DNA from: DATJFH01 sp035495815
GTDB lineage: Bacteria; Acidobacteriota; Terriglobia; Bryobacterales; Bryobacteraceae
Length of the DNA stretch: 13,593 nt
Assembly (NCBI GenBank): GCA_035495815.1
Contig: DATJFH010000322.1
Coordinates: forward strand, 1 to 13,593
Reading direction: 5' to 3'
The notes under the pieces were generated by a model. That model was given only the letters and a program-made list of their open reading frames with translations. It searched no databases and was not told the origin of the DNA. The position numbers and the translations under genes are program-made. Below, piece by piece: positions 1-6,124 of the stretch. Numbering within the stretch: the first letter of the stretch is position 1; each line of letters opens with the position of its first letter.

Positions 1-1035
1 GCTCACTTGCGTGCGGCCTTTTCCTGCGTATGCCAGAATCTGCCGGGTCAGATTCGCCGCCTGCTCGCTGGCCTGGAGGATGGTCTCAGCCAGCTCGAAG
101 TTGAGAGTCTCCCGGGGCAGCTTCTCCATGAGCAGGCTGGATGAACCCATAATGCCGGTGAGCAGATTATTGAAATCGTGCGCAATCCCTGCCGCCATCA
201 GGCCCAGGCTCTCGTATTTTTGAGCTTCCAGAACCTGAGCCTCCAGCTTCTTCCGCTCCGTCAGGTCGATGGCGAACTCGATCCACGAATCTCCCGCGGC
301 ATCGTCCAGCCTGGCGGCGCCCACCAGGGCCGGCGCCCGCGATCCGTCCTTCCGCACGTAGTATTTCTCGTAGGGAGCACTCTCGCCGCTCAGGCGCCGC
401 TCCTCGCTGGCTCTCCTGTCCGGCTCGGCCGATTCGGGCGCGGTGACGGCCCGGTAGCTGAGCGGTCCGGCGGCCGTCTCGTCATCCGCGTAGCCGAGCA
501 TGCGTAAGAAGGCCCGGTTGACTTCGAGTACCCGGTCCCCTTTTCCGGACGTAATGCCGATAATGTTCGAGTTTGCCAACCTGCGGAATCGAGCCTCGCT
601 TTGCCGCAGCGCCTCTTCCGCGCGGCGCATGCGAAGCAGCGACCGCACGGTGGCCACAAGCACTTCCGGTTCCACCGGCTCCACCAGATAGCCGTCCGCC
701 CCGCTCTCGAGGCCTCTCACCTTCGCCTGCGCGGATACGTTGGTTGCCGAGACGTGGAGGACCGGCACATGACTGGAATTGGGGTCCGCTTTCAGCCGGC
801 GGCAGATTTCGAAACCGCTGACGTCCGGGAGATTGACGTCCAGGATCACCAGGCTGAATTGCTTGGAAGCCGTGATGCGCAGGGTTTCGGCGCCGGTTGC
901 GGCCTCATCCACCTGGAACCCGGCGCTTCGCAGAATCCGGCTCATCGCATAACGCCCCGCCTCGTCGTCGTCCACGTTAAGTATGGGTATTTCGGCGCTC
1001 GCCGCGGCGATGTCGATGCTCGAGTGAGCAGTCAT
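1..1035 (-). CDS. Receiver-PAS-histidine kinase (partial, C-terminus beyond left edge)
   Basis: Two-component sensor protein. The 345 visible residues cover an N-terminal receiver domain (about 15-135), a PAS domain (about 140-262) and the start of a HisKA dimerisation domain. The H-box reads GIAHDFNNLLTGI, with H286 as the expected phosphoacceptor; the catalytic ATPase domain must lie beyond position 1. In the receiver, the acidic triad D22-D24 and phosphoacceptor D66 (VILDVNLPD) are present. The Lys that normally precedes the Pro near the end of the domain is Glu119 (GYLVEPVEPE). The ATG at 1035 is preceded by TGAGG about six bases away, and the previous gene's stop is only seven bases upstream. 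It is therefore the sixth and last visible gene of the rsb operon and a likely output element of the stressosome. No signal peptide or membrane segment is seen, so it should be cytoplasmic. The domain assignment is certain; the signal and the partner are not known. Confidence 0.93.
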   Translation of the reverse strand, partial: MTAHSSIDIAAASAEIPILNVDDDEAGRYAMSRILRSAGFQVDEAATGAETLRITASKQFSLVILDVNLPDVSGFEICRRLKADPNSSHVPVLHVSATNVSAQAKVRGLESGADGYLVEPVEPEVLVATVRSLLRMRRAEEALRQSEARFRRLANSNIIGITSGKGDRVLEVNRAFLRMLGYADDETAAGPLSYRAVTAPESAEPDRRASEERRLSGESAPYEKYYVRKDGSRAPALVGAARLDDAAGDSWIEFAIDLTERKKLEAQVLEAQKYESLGLMAAGIAHDFNNLLTGIMGSSSLLMEKLPRETLNFELAETILQASEQAANLTRQILAYAGKGRTQVS

Positions 1036-1042
1036 ACAAACC

Positions 1043-2713
1043 TCACATTAGACGCTGAAGAATTCCACGCACGTTCTCGCGGGAAACATCCGACTTGAAA
1101 ACCACGGCCTCCGCCTGTGCGGCCGATTCATTCCCATCCACTTCCCCGCGAGGCACAGAAGTGAAAATTACCACGGGTATGTCCTTCGTCGCTACATCCG
1201 TTTTCAACAACCGTAGGACCTCATAGCCGCCGATGTCCGGCATCATCAGGTCCAGAAAGATCAGGTCCGGTTTCTCCGACCGCGCCATCGACAAACCCTG
1301 CCTGCCTCCTTCGGCTTCCAGAATTCGCCAGCCCAGGTCATTCAGGTTCTGCCGCAGGGCGTAGCGGGCGATGCGGTCGTCATCGATAATCAGCAGGCTC
1401 AGCCTCGCCTGGGGCGAACGCATCACCGGAACTTCGCCGGAAGCGGTATAGCGCACCGGTATCGTGGCCGTGAATACGGAACCGGAGTTCGAGGCGCTGG
1501 CGACCTCCAGCGTTCCGCGCAGCAGCTCCGCCAACCGGCGGGAAAGGTGCAGGCCGATACCGGCCCCTCCGGCGCTGTCGCCGGCGTCCAGTTGCACGAA
1601 TTCATCGAAGATTCTTTCCTGGTCCTGGGGAGCGATCCCGATGCCGGTGTCCCTCACGCTGACGGCCACCACCTCCCGCGACGGGTCGAAATTCGCGCTC
1701 ACGCGTATTTCGCCCTCATGAGTGAATTTCAGCGCGTTGGAGATCAGGTTTCGCAGAATCTGCGCTACTTTGCCTTCATCCGTGGACATCAGCGGAATGT
1801 CGCGCGTCTCCTCAAAAATCAGGCTGACGGACGGATTCTGGAGCAGCGGCTTGAACATGCCGCGCAGCGCTCCGAAGATCTGACCGATCGCGAACTCCGA
1901 GACGTGAACCGCCACCTTGCCTGCCTCCACCCTGGCCACATCCAGTTCGTCATTGACCAGGCGGATCAGGTTCTCGGCGGATTCACGGATGAAGGTAACC
2001 TGTTTTTGCTGCTCCGGGGTCAGATCTCCGTCCAGCCGGTTGAGCAGGATCCTGCTCAGGGCGAAGATCGAATTGACCGGCGTGCGGATCTCGTGGCTGA
2101 AACTGGACAGGAACCGCGATTTCAACTCGCTGGCGCGGCGCAACTGCTGGGTCCTTTCGTCCAGCTCCGAATACAACGCCATCACGCCCGCATTGGTCTC
2201 TTCGAGCTCCTGGCTAACCTGCTCCAGTTCTTTCTGCCGCTTTCCCAGCCGGTCCAGCGCATACAGCAGCTCGCGATCCTGCTCCAGCATCTCATCCACC
2301 AGGTTGACGGATTTCCCGGCCCGCAACCGGGCTTGAAAGCGCGAGCGAATCTCCGGCGTGAGCCCCGCCCCGGCCGGCAGCTTCATACGCACGCGCACCG
2401 TCGATTCCGGCGGCGGGTCTATCTCGAGCGAGTCCGCCAGCGCGGCCGCACCGTCCATATCCACACCGGCGCCGCCCGCTCCCGAAACGGTGGCGAGTAG
2501 AGTTGGCGCAGGCTCCTCCTCCACCTCGAAACACAGCTTCGCCCCGGAGCGCGCGGCCATGGCGCGGCGCGCCAGAATCAGAATCAAAGTGGAGAGGGCA
2601 GTCTGGCCGGCCTCGTCGAGCCCCAGCAATCCGGCTGCGCTCCGGGCCTCGCGGCGGGAAACCAGCACGTCTCTCTCGGATTCCAGTGTGGTTTCGAAGA
2701 CTCCGTAACGCAT
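1043..2713 (-). CDS. Hybrid histidine kinase with RsbT-like N-terminus and C-terminal receiver
   Basis: 556-residue cytoplasmic hybrid sensor kinase. The N-terminal ~110 residues resemble an RsbT/RsbW-type ATPase fold (ARSAAGLLGLDEAGQTAL, then LILARRAMA where active members have ..ARNA..), but its nucleotide-binding Asn is replaced, so it looks inactive. A coiled coil follows (about 138-198), then HisKA with phosphoacceptor H207 (FSHEIRTP). The HATPase domain has N322/N326, D355-T-G-I-G and a G-rich lid at 382-388. A receiver (about 437-556) has D444-D446, phosphoacceptor D488 (FLDLMMPD) and conserved K540. The reading frame stays open far upstream, but the first Met that makes sense is at 2713. 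Its A is shared with the stop codon of the phosphatase gene (TAATG), the usual sign of translational coupling; everything further upstream in this frame is a shadow of that gene. The operon position suggests it is controlled by the RsbRST switch. The N-terminal domain call is by eye and less sure than the rest. Confidence 0.95.
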   Translation of the reverse strand: MRYGVFETTLESERDVLVSRREARSAAGLLGLDEAGQTALSTLILILARRAMAARSGAKLCFEVEEEPAPTLLATVSGAGGAGVDMDGAAALADSLEIDPPPESTVRVRMKLPAGAGLTPEIRSRFQARLRAGKSVNLVDEMLEQDRELLYALDRLGKRQKELEQVSQELEETNAGVMALYSELDERTQQLRRASELKSRFLSSFSHEIRTPVNSIFALSRILLNRLDGDLTPEQQKQVTFIRESAENLIRLVNDELDVARVEAGKVAVHVSEFAIGQIFGALRGMFKPLLQNPSVSLIFEETRDIPLMSTDEGKVAQILRNLISNALKFTHEGEIRVSANFDPSREVVAVSVRDTGIGIAPQDQERIFDEFVQLDAGDSAGGAGIGLHLSRRLAELLRGTLEVASASNSGSVFTATIPVRYTASGEVPVMRSPQARLSLLIIDDDRIARYALRQNLNDLGWRILEAEGGRQGLSMARSEKPDLIFLDLMMPDIGGYEVLRLLKTDVATKDIPVVIFTSVPRGEVDGNESAAQAEAVVFKSDVSRENVRGILQRLM

Positions 2714-3735
2714 TATCCACCCGCGTCGGCGTTTGCCGATCGCCTTCCGACGGAAACCACGGTCACATCGTCGCGGCCCCGCTTGAAGTCCCGGTATAGC
2801 ACGGCGGCAAGCAGCGTGGGGTGGCAGTTTCCCAAGCCGGGATACGCCGACAGATTCCAGTGCGTCGCCAGCCCGTCCGAATGGAAGATGGCCACCGCTC
2901 CCTCCGGGAACGGATAGGCGTATTCCTGCACCGTTCTCATCACCACGGCCATCCCGGCGGTGCCGTTGTGCGACAACACGGAATGTTGCCTGCCGTCTCT
3001 CCCCACGATTACCCCGGACGTGTTCCCCACGCCCGCGAACCGTAGCTCGCCCCCCGCCAGATCGATGCGGGCCGCGCCTATTGCCGCTCCACGCGTCTTC
3101 TGCAGGCCCTGATGGATCGTCTCCACCATATCCTTCGGCGCCAGTCCCGGGTGCCGACGAAAGATTTCGACTGCGGCGCCGGAAGCCTCGGCAGCTCCCG
3201 GTCCGTGACCCAATCCGTCCGCCACCAGGAGCTCGACAGTATCGCCGTCCTGCCGGGCATCCCAGGCATCTCCACAAACCTGCTCGCCGCGTATCGGGAT
3301 AGAAAGACCGCCAGCGGCCGCACGCGCCCACGTACCGTTCGGAGCGGGATGAAATTCCGCAAAAGCGGTGGTTCCTTTTTGCGGCGCGGTGTAAACTTCC
3401 AGCCGCGTCGCCAGCCGCAAAACCGCTCCCAGTCCGGAGCCGGTACTGCCTGCCGTCGAGTAACCGTCCTCGAGACACTGCCGGACGTCTGCCATTCCCG
3501 GCCCTTTGTCCAGCGCCACGATTTCCAGTCTTCGCTGCCGTTCACCCCACGAAATCAGGAGCAACTCGCCGCCCCGGGCGTGTTTGAGAAGATTGGTGGC
3601 CAGTTCGGTTGCGACAATCGAAACCTGCCCCACCTCGGTCTCGTTGAATCCCCCGTCGCTCGCCATGCCGGCCGCCACGCGCCGGCCCTCGGCAACCTGG
3701 CTCTGCTCCTCCACCAGGACCTGACGGCTGATCAT
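2713..3735 (-). CDS. SpoIIE-type PP2C phosphatase with N-terminal RsbT-like ATPase domain (RsbX-like)
   Basis: 340-residue protein with two domains. Residues about 10-130 form a GHKL/anti-sigma-type ATPase domain: N-box ELATNLLKHA with N48, D76-K-G-P-G, and the lid GSTGSGLG at 97-103. Residues about 140-330 form a SpoIIE/PP2C serine phosphatase with likely metal ligands D156 (CGDAWDA), D173 (VADGLGHG), D287 (HSDGLATH) and D322/D323 (RDDVTVV). In stressosome systems the RsbX phosphatase removes phosphate from RsbS and RsbR and resets the complex; this protein sits in the right place to do that. The ATG at 3735 forms an ATGA overlap with the rsbT stop and has GAGG five bases upstream. A GTG six bases earlier (3741) is possible but would sit directly on the GAGG. 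Both domains look catalytically complete, so it could also phosphorylate a STAS protein itself; that is inference. Confidence 0.95.
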   Translation of the reverse strand: MISRQVLVEEQSQVAEGRRVAAGMASDGGFNETEVGQVSIVATELATNLLKHARGGELLLISWGERQRRLEIVALDKGPGMADVRQCLEDGYSTAGSTGSGLGAVLRLATRLEVYTAPQKGTTAFAEFHPAPNGTWARAAAGGLSIPIRGEQVCGDAWDARQDGDTVELLVADGLGHGPGAAEASGAAVEIFRRHPGLAPKDMVETIHQGLQKTRGAAIGAARIDLAGGELRFAGVGNTSGVIVGRDGRQHSVLSHNGTAGMAVVMRTVQEYAYPFPEGAVAIFHSDGLATHWNLSAYPGLGNCHPTLLAAVLYRDFKRGRDDVTVVSVGRRSANADAGG

Positions 3736-4136
3736 TTCCACCTCGTCAACTCGACCCGGGTCCCTTCCCCCGGGCGGGATTCGATCCGGAACTCGTTGAC
3801 CAGCCTTTTGGCTCCGCCCAACCCTAATCCGAGACCGGTTCCGGTGGTGTACCCATCCTTCATGGCCAGCGTGATGTCGGCAATGCCGGGCCCGCTGTCT
3901 TCGAAAACAATGTGTACGCCTTTCCGCGTATCATTGTTCAACAGTTCCAGCTTGGCCGACCCGCCCAGGCCGTAAACGATCGTATTGCGGGCAACCTCGC
4001 TTGCGGCCGTTACCAGCTTGGTCTGATCCACCAGGCTGAAGCCCGCTTCCACCGCATACCTGCGCACAGCCTGTCTCATATTGACAATGTCGGCTGTCGA
4101 TTTCAGGGGCAGGGCTTCAGACCGGAGAACGCTCAT
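3732..4136 (-). CDS. rsbT: Stressosome switch serine/threonine kinase RsbT
   Basis: Small GHKL-fold protein kinase, 134 residues, the usual RsbT length. In the known system RsbT is held by the RsbR-RsbS complex. On stress it phosphorylates RsbS and RsbR, is released and activates a downstream partner. Visible motifs are the N-box SEVARNTIVYG (N51), the G1 box FEDSGPGI (D80) and the glycine-rich lid TGTGLGLGLGGAKRLV (about 98-113). The gene overlaps rsbS by 20 bases. Two adjacent ATG codons are available (4139 and 4136); GGGGAGG ends three bases before the first and six before the second, so 4136 is preferred (MSVLRSEALP). The final TGA overlaps the start of the phosphatase gene. No RsbU or sigma-B cascade is nearby, so the partner is probably one of the adjacent kinases or the phosphatase. 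Confidence 0.95.
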   Translation of the reverse strand: MSVLRSEALPLKSTADIVNMRQAVRRYAVEAGFSLVDQTKLVTAASEVARNTIVYGLGGSAKLELLNNDTRKGVHIVFEDSGPGIADITLAMKDGYTTGTGLGLGLGGAKRLVNEFRIESRPGEGTRVELTRWK

Positions 4137-4503
4137 CATCGGCCTCCCCGGCCTTTGAGGCTCCCAACAGTTCGAGACCCCGTTCAACGTTCAGCGCGGT
4201 TCGTATCCCCGCCAGAGGCAGGCCCAGTTCGACCAGCGTAATGGCTACGGCCGGCCGCATCCCCACTACTACGGTATCTGCCCCCAACAGCCGGGCAATC
4301 GCCGTGATGTTTCCCAGCATGCGGCCAATGAACGAATCGATGATCTCCAGCGCCGAGATCTCGATCAGCACGCCGTTCGCGCCTGTCTTGACTATCCGGT
4401 CCGACAAATCCTCCTGTAGCTCCATCGCCAGGCTGTCGTTCATATCGACCTGGATGGTGACCAGCAAAAAGGCGTCGATCTTTAAAATCGGAATCTTTTC
4501 CAT
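4117..4503 (-). CDS. rsbS: Stressosome STAS scaffold protein RsbS
   Basis: 128-residue single STAS-domain protein, the size and shape of RsbS. RsbS forms the core of the stressosome with RsbR and binds RsbT until it is phosphorylated on a conserved Ser. The sequence begins with the typical EKIPILKIDAFLLVTIQVD strand and contains ISALEIIDSFIGRMLG. S57 in that motif lines up with the phosphorylated Ser59 of Bacillus subtilis RsbS. A second stretch, GMRPAVAITLVELGL, is also typical. The C-terminal ~14 residues (after about 114) are acidic and overlap the rsbT start, so they probably reflect the overlap rather than a domain. The start ATG at 4503 has AGGG five bases upstream, and rsbR ends 19 bases earlier. 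Confidence 0.96.
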   Translation of the reverse strand: MEKIPILKIDAFLLVTIQVDMNDSLAMELQEDLSDRIVKTGANGVLIEISALEIIDSFIGRMLGNITAIARLLGADTVVVGMRPAVAITLVELGLPLAGIRTALNVERGLELLGASKAGEADDERSPV

Positions 4504-4522
4504 GCGGCCCTGGATGACGTGC

Positions 4523-5380
4523 CTATTGGCTCTTACAAATCGTCAGGCCCATTCGTTTCAGAGCAATGCCGAATGCGTCGGCCAAAGTCGCTTTCGTCAG
4601 CACGTCTCCCAGCGCCACGCCCAAATGGACGATGGTCTGGGCAATCTGCGGGCGTATTCCGCTCACGATGCAATCCGCGCCCATCAGCCGCGCCGCGGAG
4701 ATCGTCTTGAGGAGGTGCTGCGCCACCAGAGTGTCGACCGTCGGTACGCCCGTAATATCGACGATCGCGATCGGCGCCCCCGTATCGGCGATCTTTTGCA
4801 GCAGGTTCTCCATCACCACCTGCGTTCTCTGGCTGTCCAGCGTGCCGATCAAAGGCACGGCCAGAATGCCCTTCCACAGCTCCACCACCGGCGTCGACAG
4901 CTCCATCATCTCCTGCTGCTGCCTGACGATGATGGCCTCCCGGCTCTTCTGGTGCATCTCGACCGTGTATAGCCCCAGCTTATCCAGCAGCGTCGTCAGG
5001 TTCCCCATCTGCGTGGAAAGCTCCTCCGGGTCGCCCTTGAATTGTTCCACCAGACGGCTGAAAACGGGCTGCTTCAGCGAGAAGATCGAGCTTGCCGTTT
5101 CGGTCGGGGAGGCGCCGAGTTGCGCGTTGGCCCGGGACATGTCTTCCAGGTTGCCCCGTACACCCGCCCATTCCGGGGACGCGATGTCGGCGGAGCCTCC
5201 GCGCAGAGCGTCTCGCAGCGATCGTAACAGCGTGGCCGATTGCTGCTTCAGATCGGCTTGCCGCGGCGCTCCGCTGCGAAAAATACCGCTTCTCGACTGA
5301 GCCTGGAGCCAGTCGGCTAAAATGGCATCCTCGTGGCTGTCAAAGAGCGCGGATATCTTGGAGAACTGAGGGGAGGTCAT
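4523..5380 (-). CDS. rsbR: Stressosome sensor protein RsbR
   Basis: 285-residue RsbR family protein and first gene of the operon. Residues about 10-150 are an all-helical RsbRD-type N-terminal sensor domain (ALFDSHEDAILADWLQA..), rather than the globin-like domain of B. subtilis RsbRA or a LOV domain. A helical linker follows (about 145-165), then a STAS domain (about 165-280). The STAS domain carries IVDITGVPTVDTLVAQHLLKT and GIRPQIAQTIVHLG. T217 and T249 in these motifs are the probable counterparts of the two Thr residues phosphorylated by RsbT in B. subtilis RsbRA; that correspondence is from memory of the motif, not an alignment. The ATG at 5380 has no clear ribosome-binding site, but a candidate promoter lies about 45 bases upstream. 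The signal sensed cannot be read from the sequence. Confidence 0.95.
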   Translation of the reverse strand: MTSPQFSKISALFDSHEDAILADWLQAQSRSGIFRSGAPRQADLKQQSATLLRSLRDALRGGSADIASPEWAGVRGNLEDMSRANAQLGASPTETASSIFSLKQPVFSRLVEQFKGDPEELSTQMGNLTTLLDKLGLYTVEMHQKSREAIIVRQQQEMMELSTPVVELWKGILAVPLIGTLDSQRTQVVMENLLQKIADTGAPIAIVDITGVPTVDTLVAQHLLKTISAARLMGADCIVSGIRPQIAQTIVHLGVALGDVLTKATLADAFGIALKRMGLTICKSQ

Positions 5381-5409
5381 AAAGGTGATTCGATACCCGT
5401 AATCGACTT

Positions 5410-5422
5410 AATTACCGTAATT
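5410..5422. promoter_or_regulatory. Palindrome AATTACCGTAATT at predicted rsb start site
   Basis: Perfect 6-1-6 inverted repeat lying between the candidate -10 and the rsbR start codon, over the predicted transcription start. The half CCGTAAT recurs at 5397-5403, 18 bases from the copy at 5415-5421. A second shorter inverted repeat, TCGAT-N7-ATCGA, spans 5390-5406. AT-rich symmetric DNA in this otherwise GC-rich window, placed at a promoter, suggests an operator. The protein that would bind is unknown. Confidence 0.4.
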
Positions 5423-5424
5423 GA

Positions 5425-5433
5425 ATGATACCA
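5425..5433 (-). promoter_or_regulatory. Candidate extended -10 promoter of the rsb operon
   Basis: Reading the minus strand, TGGTATCAT occurs here: a TATCAT -10 hexamer (five of six to consensus) with the TGn extension. The expected start point is near 5418, giving a leader of roughly 38 bases before the rsbR ATG. No good -35 hexamer is seen at 17 bases, which is usual for extended -10 promoters. Inference from pattern only. Confidence 0.4.
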
Positions 5434-5713
5434 GGAAAAGGCCGGGCAGCCCATAAGAAAAGCACCGGGTCTCTGCCGAGGGGTAGACCCTGACGACAGC
5501 CTTCAGGTAACACCAGTCTCCCCCGAATTGGCGCGAGTTATCGAGCTTCGAGAGAACTCCGGCGAAGAGCCCCGAAAAACGCCGGAACACTTCGACATCG
5601 GTGTACCGCTGAAAACGACCCCGGAATTCCCGGACGGATGGCTGACAGGTGCTTCCGTGACATCGCGAAAGACCAGAACCGGTGATAGACCTTAGGAAGA
5701 GATCCGGAAGGTA
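5434..5713. other. Intergenic stretch between rsb promoter and tRNA-Leu, no gene recognised
   Basis: Minus-strand frames stay open through part of this stretch and even through the tRNA, but the translations show no known motif, no start with a ribosome-binding site and no resemblance to a family I know. It holds the possible hairpin described separately (5467-5490). I see no integrase, repeat or attachment-site duplication next to the tRNA 3' end within the window. Confidence 0.5.
5467..5490 (-). terminator. Possible hairpin terminator downstream of tRNA-Leu
   Basis: On the minus strand GGGTCT pairs with AGACCC across a 12-base loop, and a T-rich tract (TGCTTTTCTT) follows two to three bases later. 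It lies about 220 bases downstream of the tRNA and just before the candidate rsb promoter, a sensible place to end the tRNA transcript. The stem is only six pairs and the T tract is interrupted, so the call is weak. Confidence 0.3.
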
Positions 5714-5800
5714 TGGTGCGGATGAGAGGACTTGAACCTCCACTCCCTTGCGAGAACTGAGACCTGAACCCAGCGCGTCTGCCAATTCCGCCACATCCGC
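5714..5800 (-). tRNA. tRNA-Leu (anticodon CAG)
   Basis: Class II tRNA of 87 nt including an encoded CCA end (5714-5716). The acceptor stem is GCGGATG/CATCCGC with discriminator A73, which is expected for leucine. The D-arm region reads TGGCGGAATTGGCAGACGC. The anticodon stem CTGGG/CTCAG (one G-U pair) closes the seven-base loop TTCAGGT, giving anticodon CAG (plus-strand positions 5764-5766). This reads the CUG codon, which is heavily used in this GC-rich genome. A long variable arm (TCTC-GCAA-GGGA) and a T-arm with the TTCAAGT loop complete the cloverleaf. It stands alone; no other tRNA is in the window. Confidence 0.97.
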
Positions 5801-5820
5801 ACAGTTTGCGTGACAACCAC

Positions 5821-5848
5821 ATGCTAGCAGGAAATCCGGCGGAAACAA
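5821..5848 (-). promoter_or_regulatory. Candidate promoter of tRNA-Leu
   Basis: On the minus strand TTGTTT (5848-5843), 16 bases, then TAGCAT (5826-5821). The predicted start falls about 14 bases before the tRNA 5' end. Matches to the sigma-70 consensus are modest (three and four of six), so the placement supports the call more than the sequence does. Confidence 0.3.
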
Positions 5849-6124
5849 AATCAGGGCGGATGCCCCAACCAGCGCTTTATCACCCATAAGTGCAACTTCG
5901 CTCGGTCGACTGCCCGGCCTTCCCACAGCCAAACTACTGCTGGATCTTGACACCAGCCGAAGTCACCTTTTGGAGTGAAGAAGCGCTCTTTGGGCGCGTT
6001 GACGTGCATGGATGTTCGTCCGGGGTGGGCCAGTCAGCAACGAATCAAAGATGAAAACGTCTCCGGACCGACTCACGCTCTCTGGCAGCCGGAAGTCTTC
6101 GCGCCGCCGGCGGCGCGCCGATGA
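5849..6124. other. Intergenic stretch between LMW phosphatase gene and tRNA-Leu, no gene recognised
   Basis: Short open frames on both strands lack ribosome-binding sites and recognisable motifs. The only structure noted is the GC-rich palindrome at 6100-6117, just past the stop codon of the phosphatase gene. Confidence 0.5.
6100..6117. repeat. Perfect 18-bp GC palindrome downstream of the pdx cluster
   Basis: CGCGCCGCCGGCGGCGCG is its own reverse complement and lies seven bases after the stop codon of the last pdx-cluster gene. As RNA it could fold only with a very tight or absent loop, and no T tract follows on the minus strand, so it is not a standard intrinsic terminator. It could still stall polymerase or protect the 3' end, or be a chance run of CG-rich triplets. 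Confidence 0.45.

Noticed and set aside
1547..2500. Long plus-strand open frame (317 codons) opposite the hybrid kinase
   Set aside because: Antisense shadow of a gene with clear kinase motifs. The translation has no recognisable domain.
2714..3478. N-terminal extension of the hybrid histidine kinase (frame open to 3478, giving 811 residues)
   Set aside because: The extension lies entirely over the phosphatase gene in another frame, has Arg/Gly-rich low-complexity translation and no motif. The ATG at 2713 overlaps the upstream stop in the usual coupled way.
3735..3741. GTG start six bases upstream for the phosphatase gene
   Set aside because: It would sit directly on the GAGG ribosome-binding sequence. 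The ATG at 3735 has proper spacing and the ATGA overlap.
5408..5953. Minus-strand open frame of 181 codons through the tRNA-Leu gene
   Set aside because: It reads straight through a complete tRNA and shows no domain, so it is not a credible gene. A shorter piece downstream of the tRNA looked protein-like, but no start or family could be supported.
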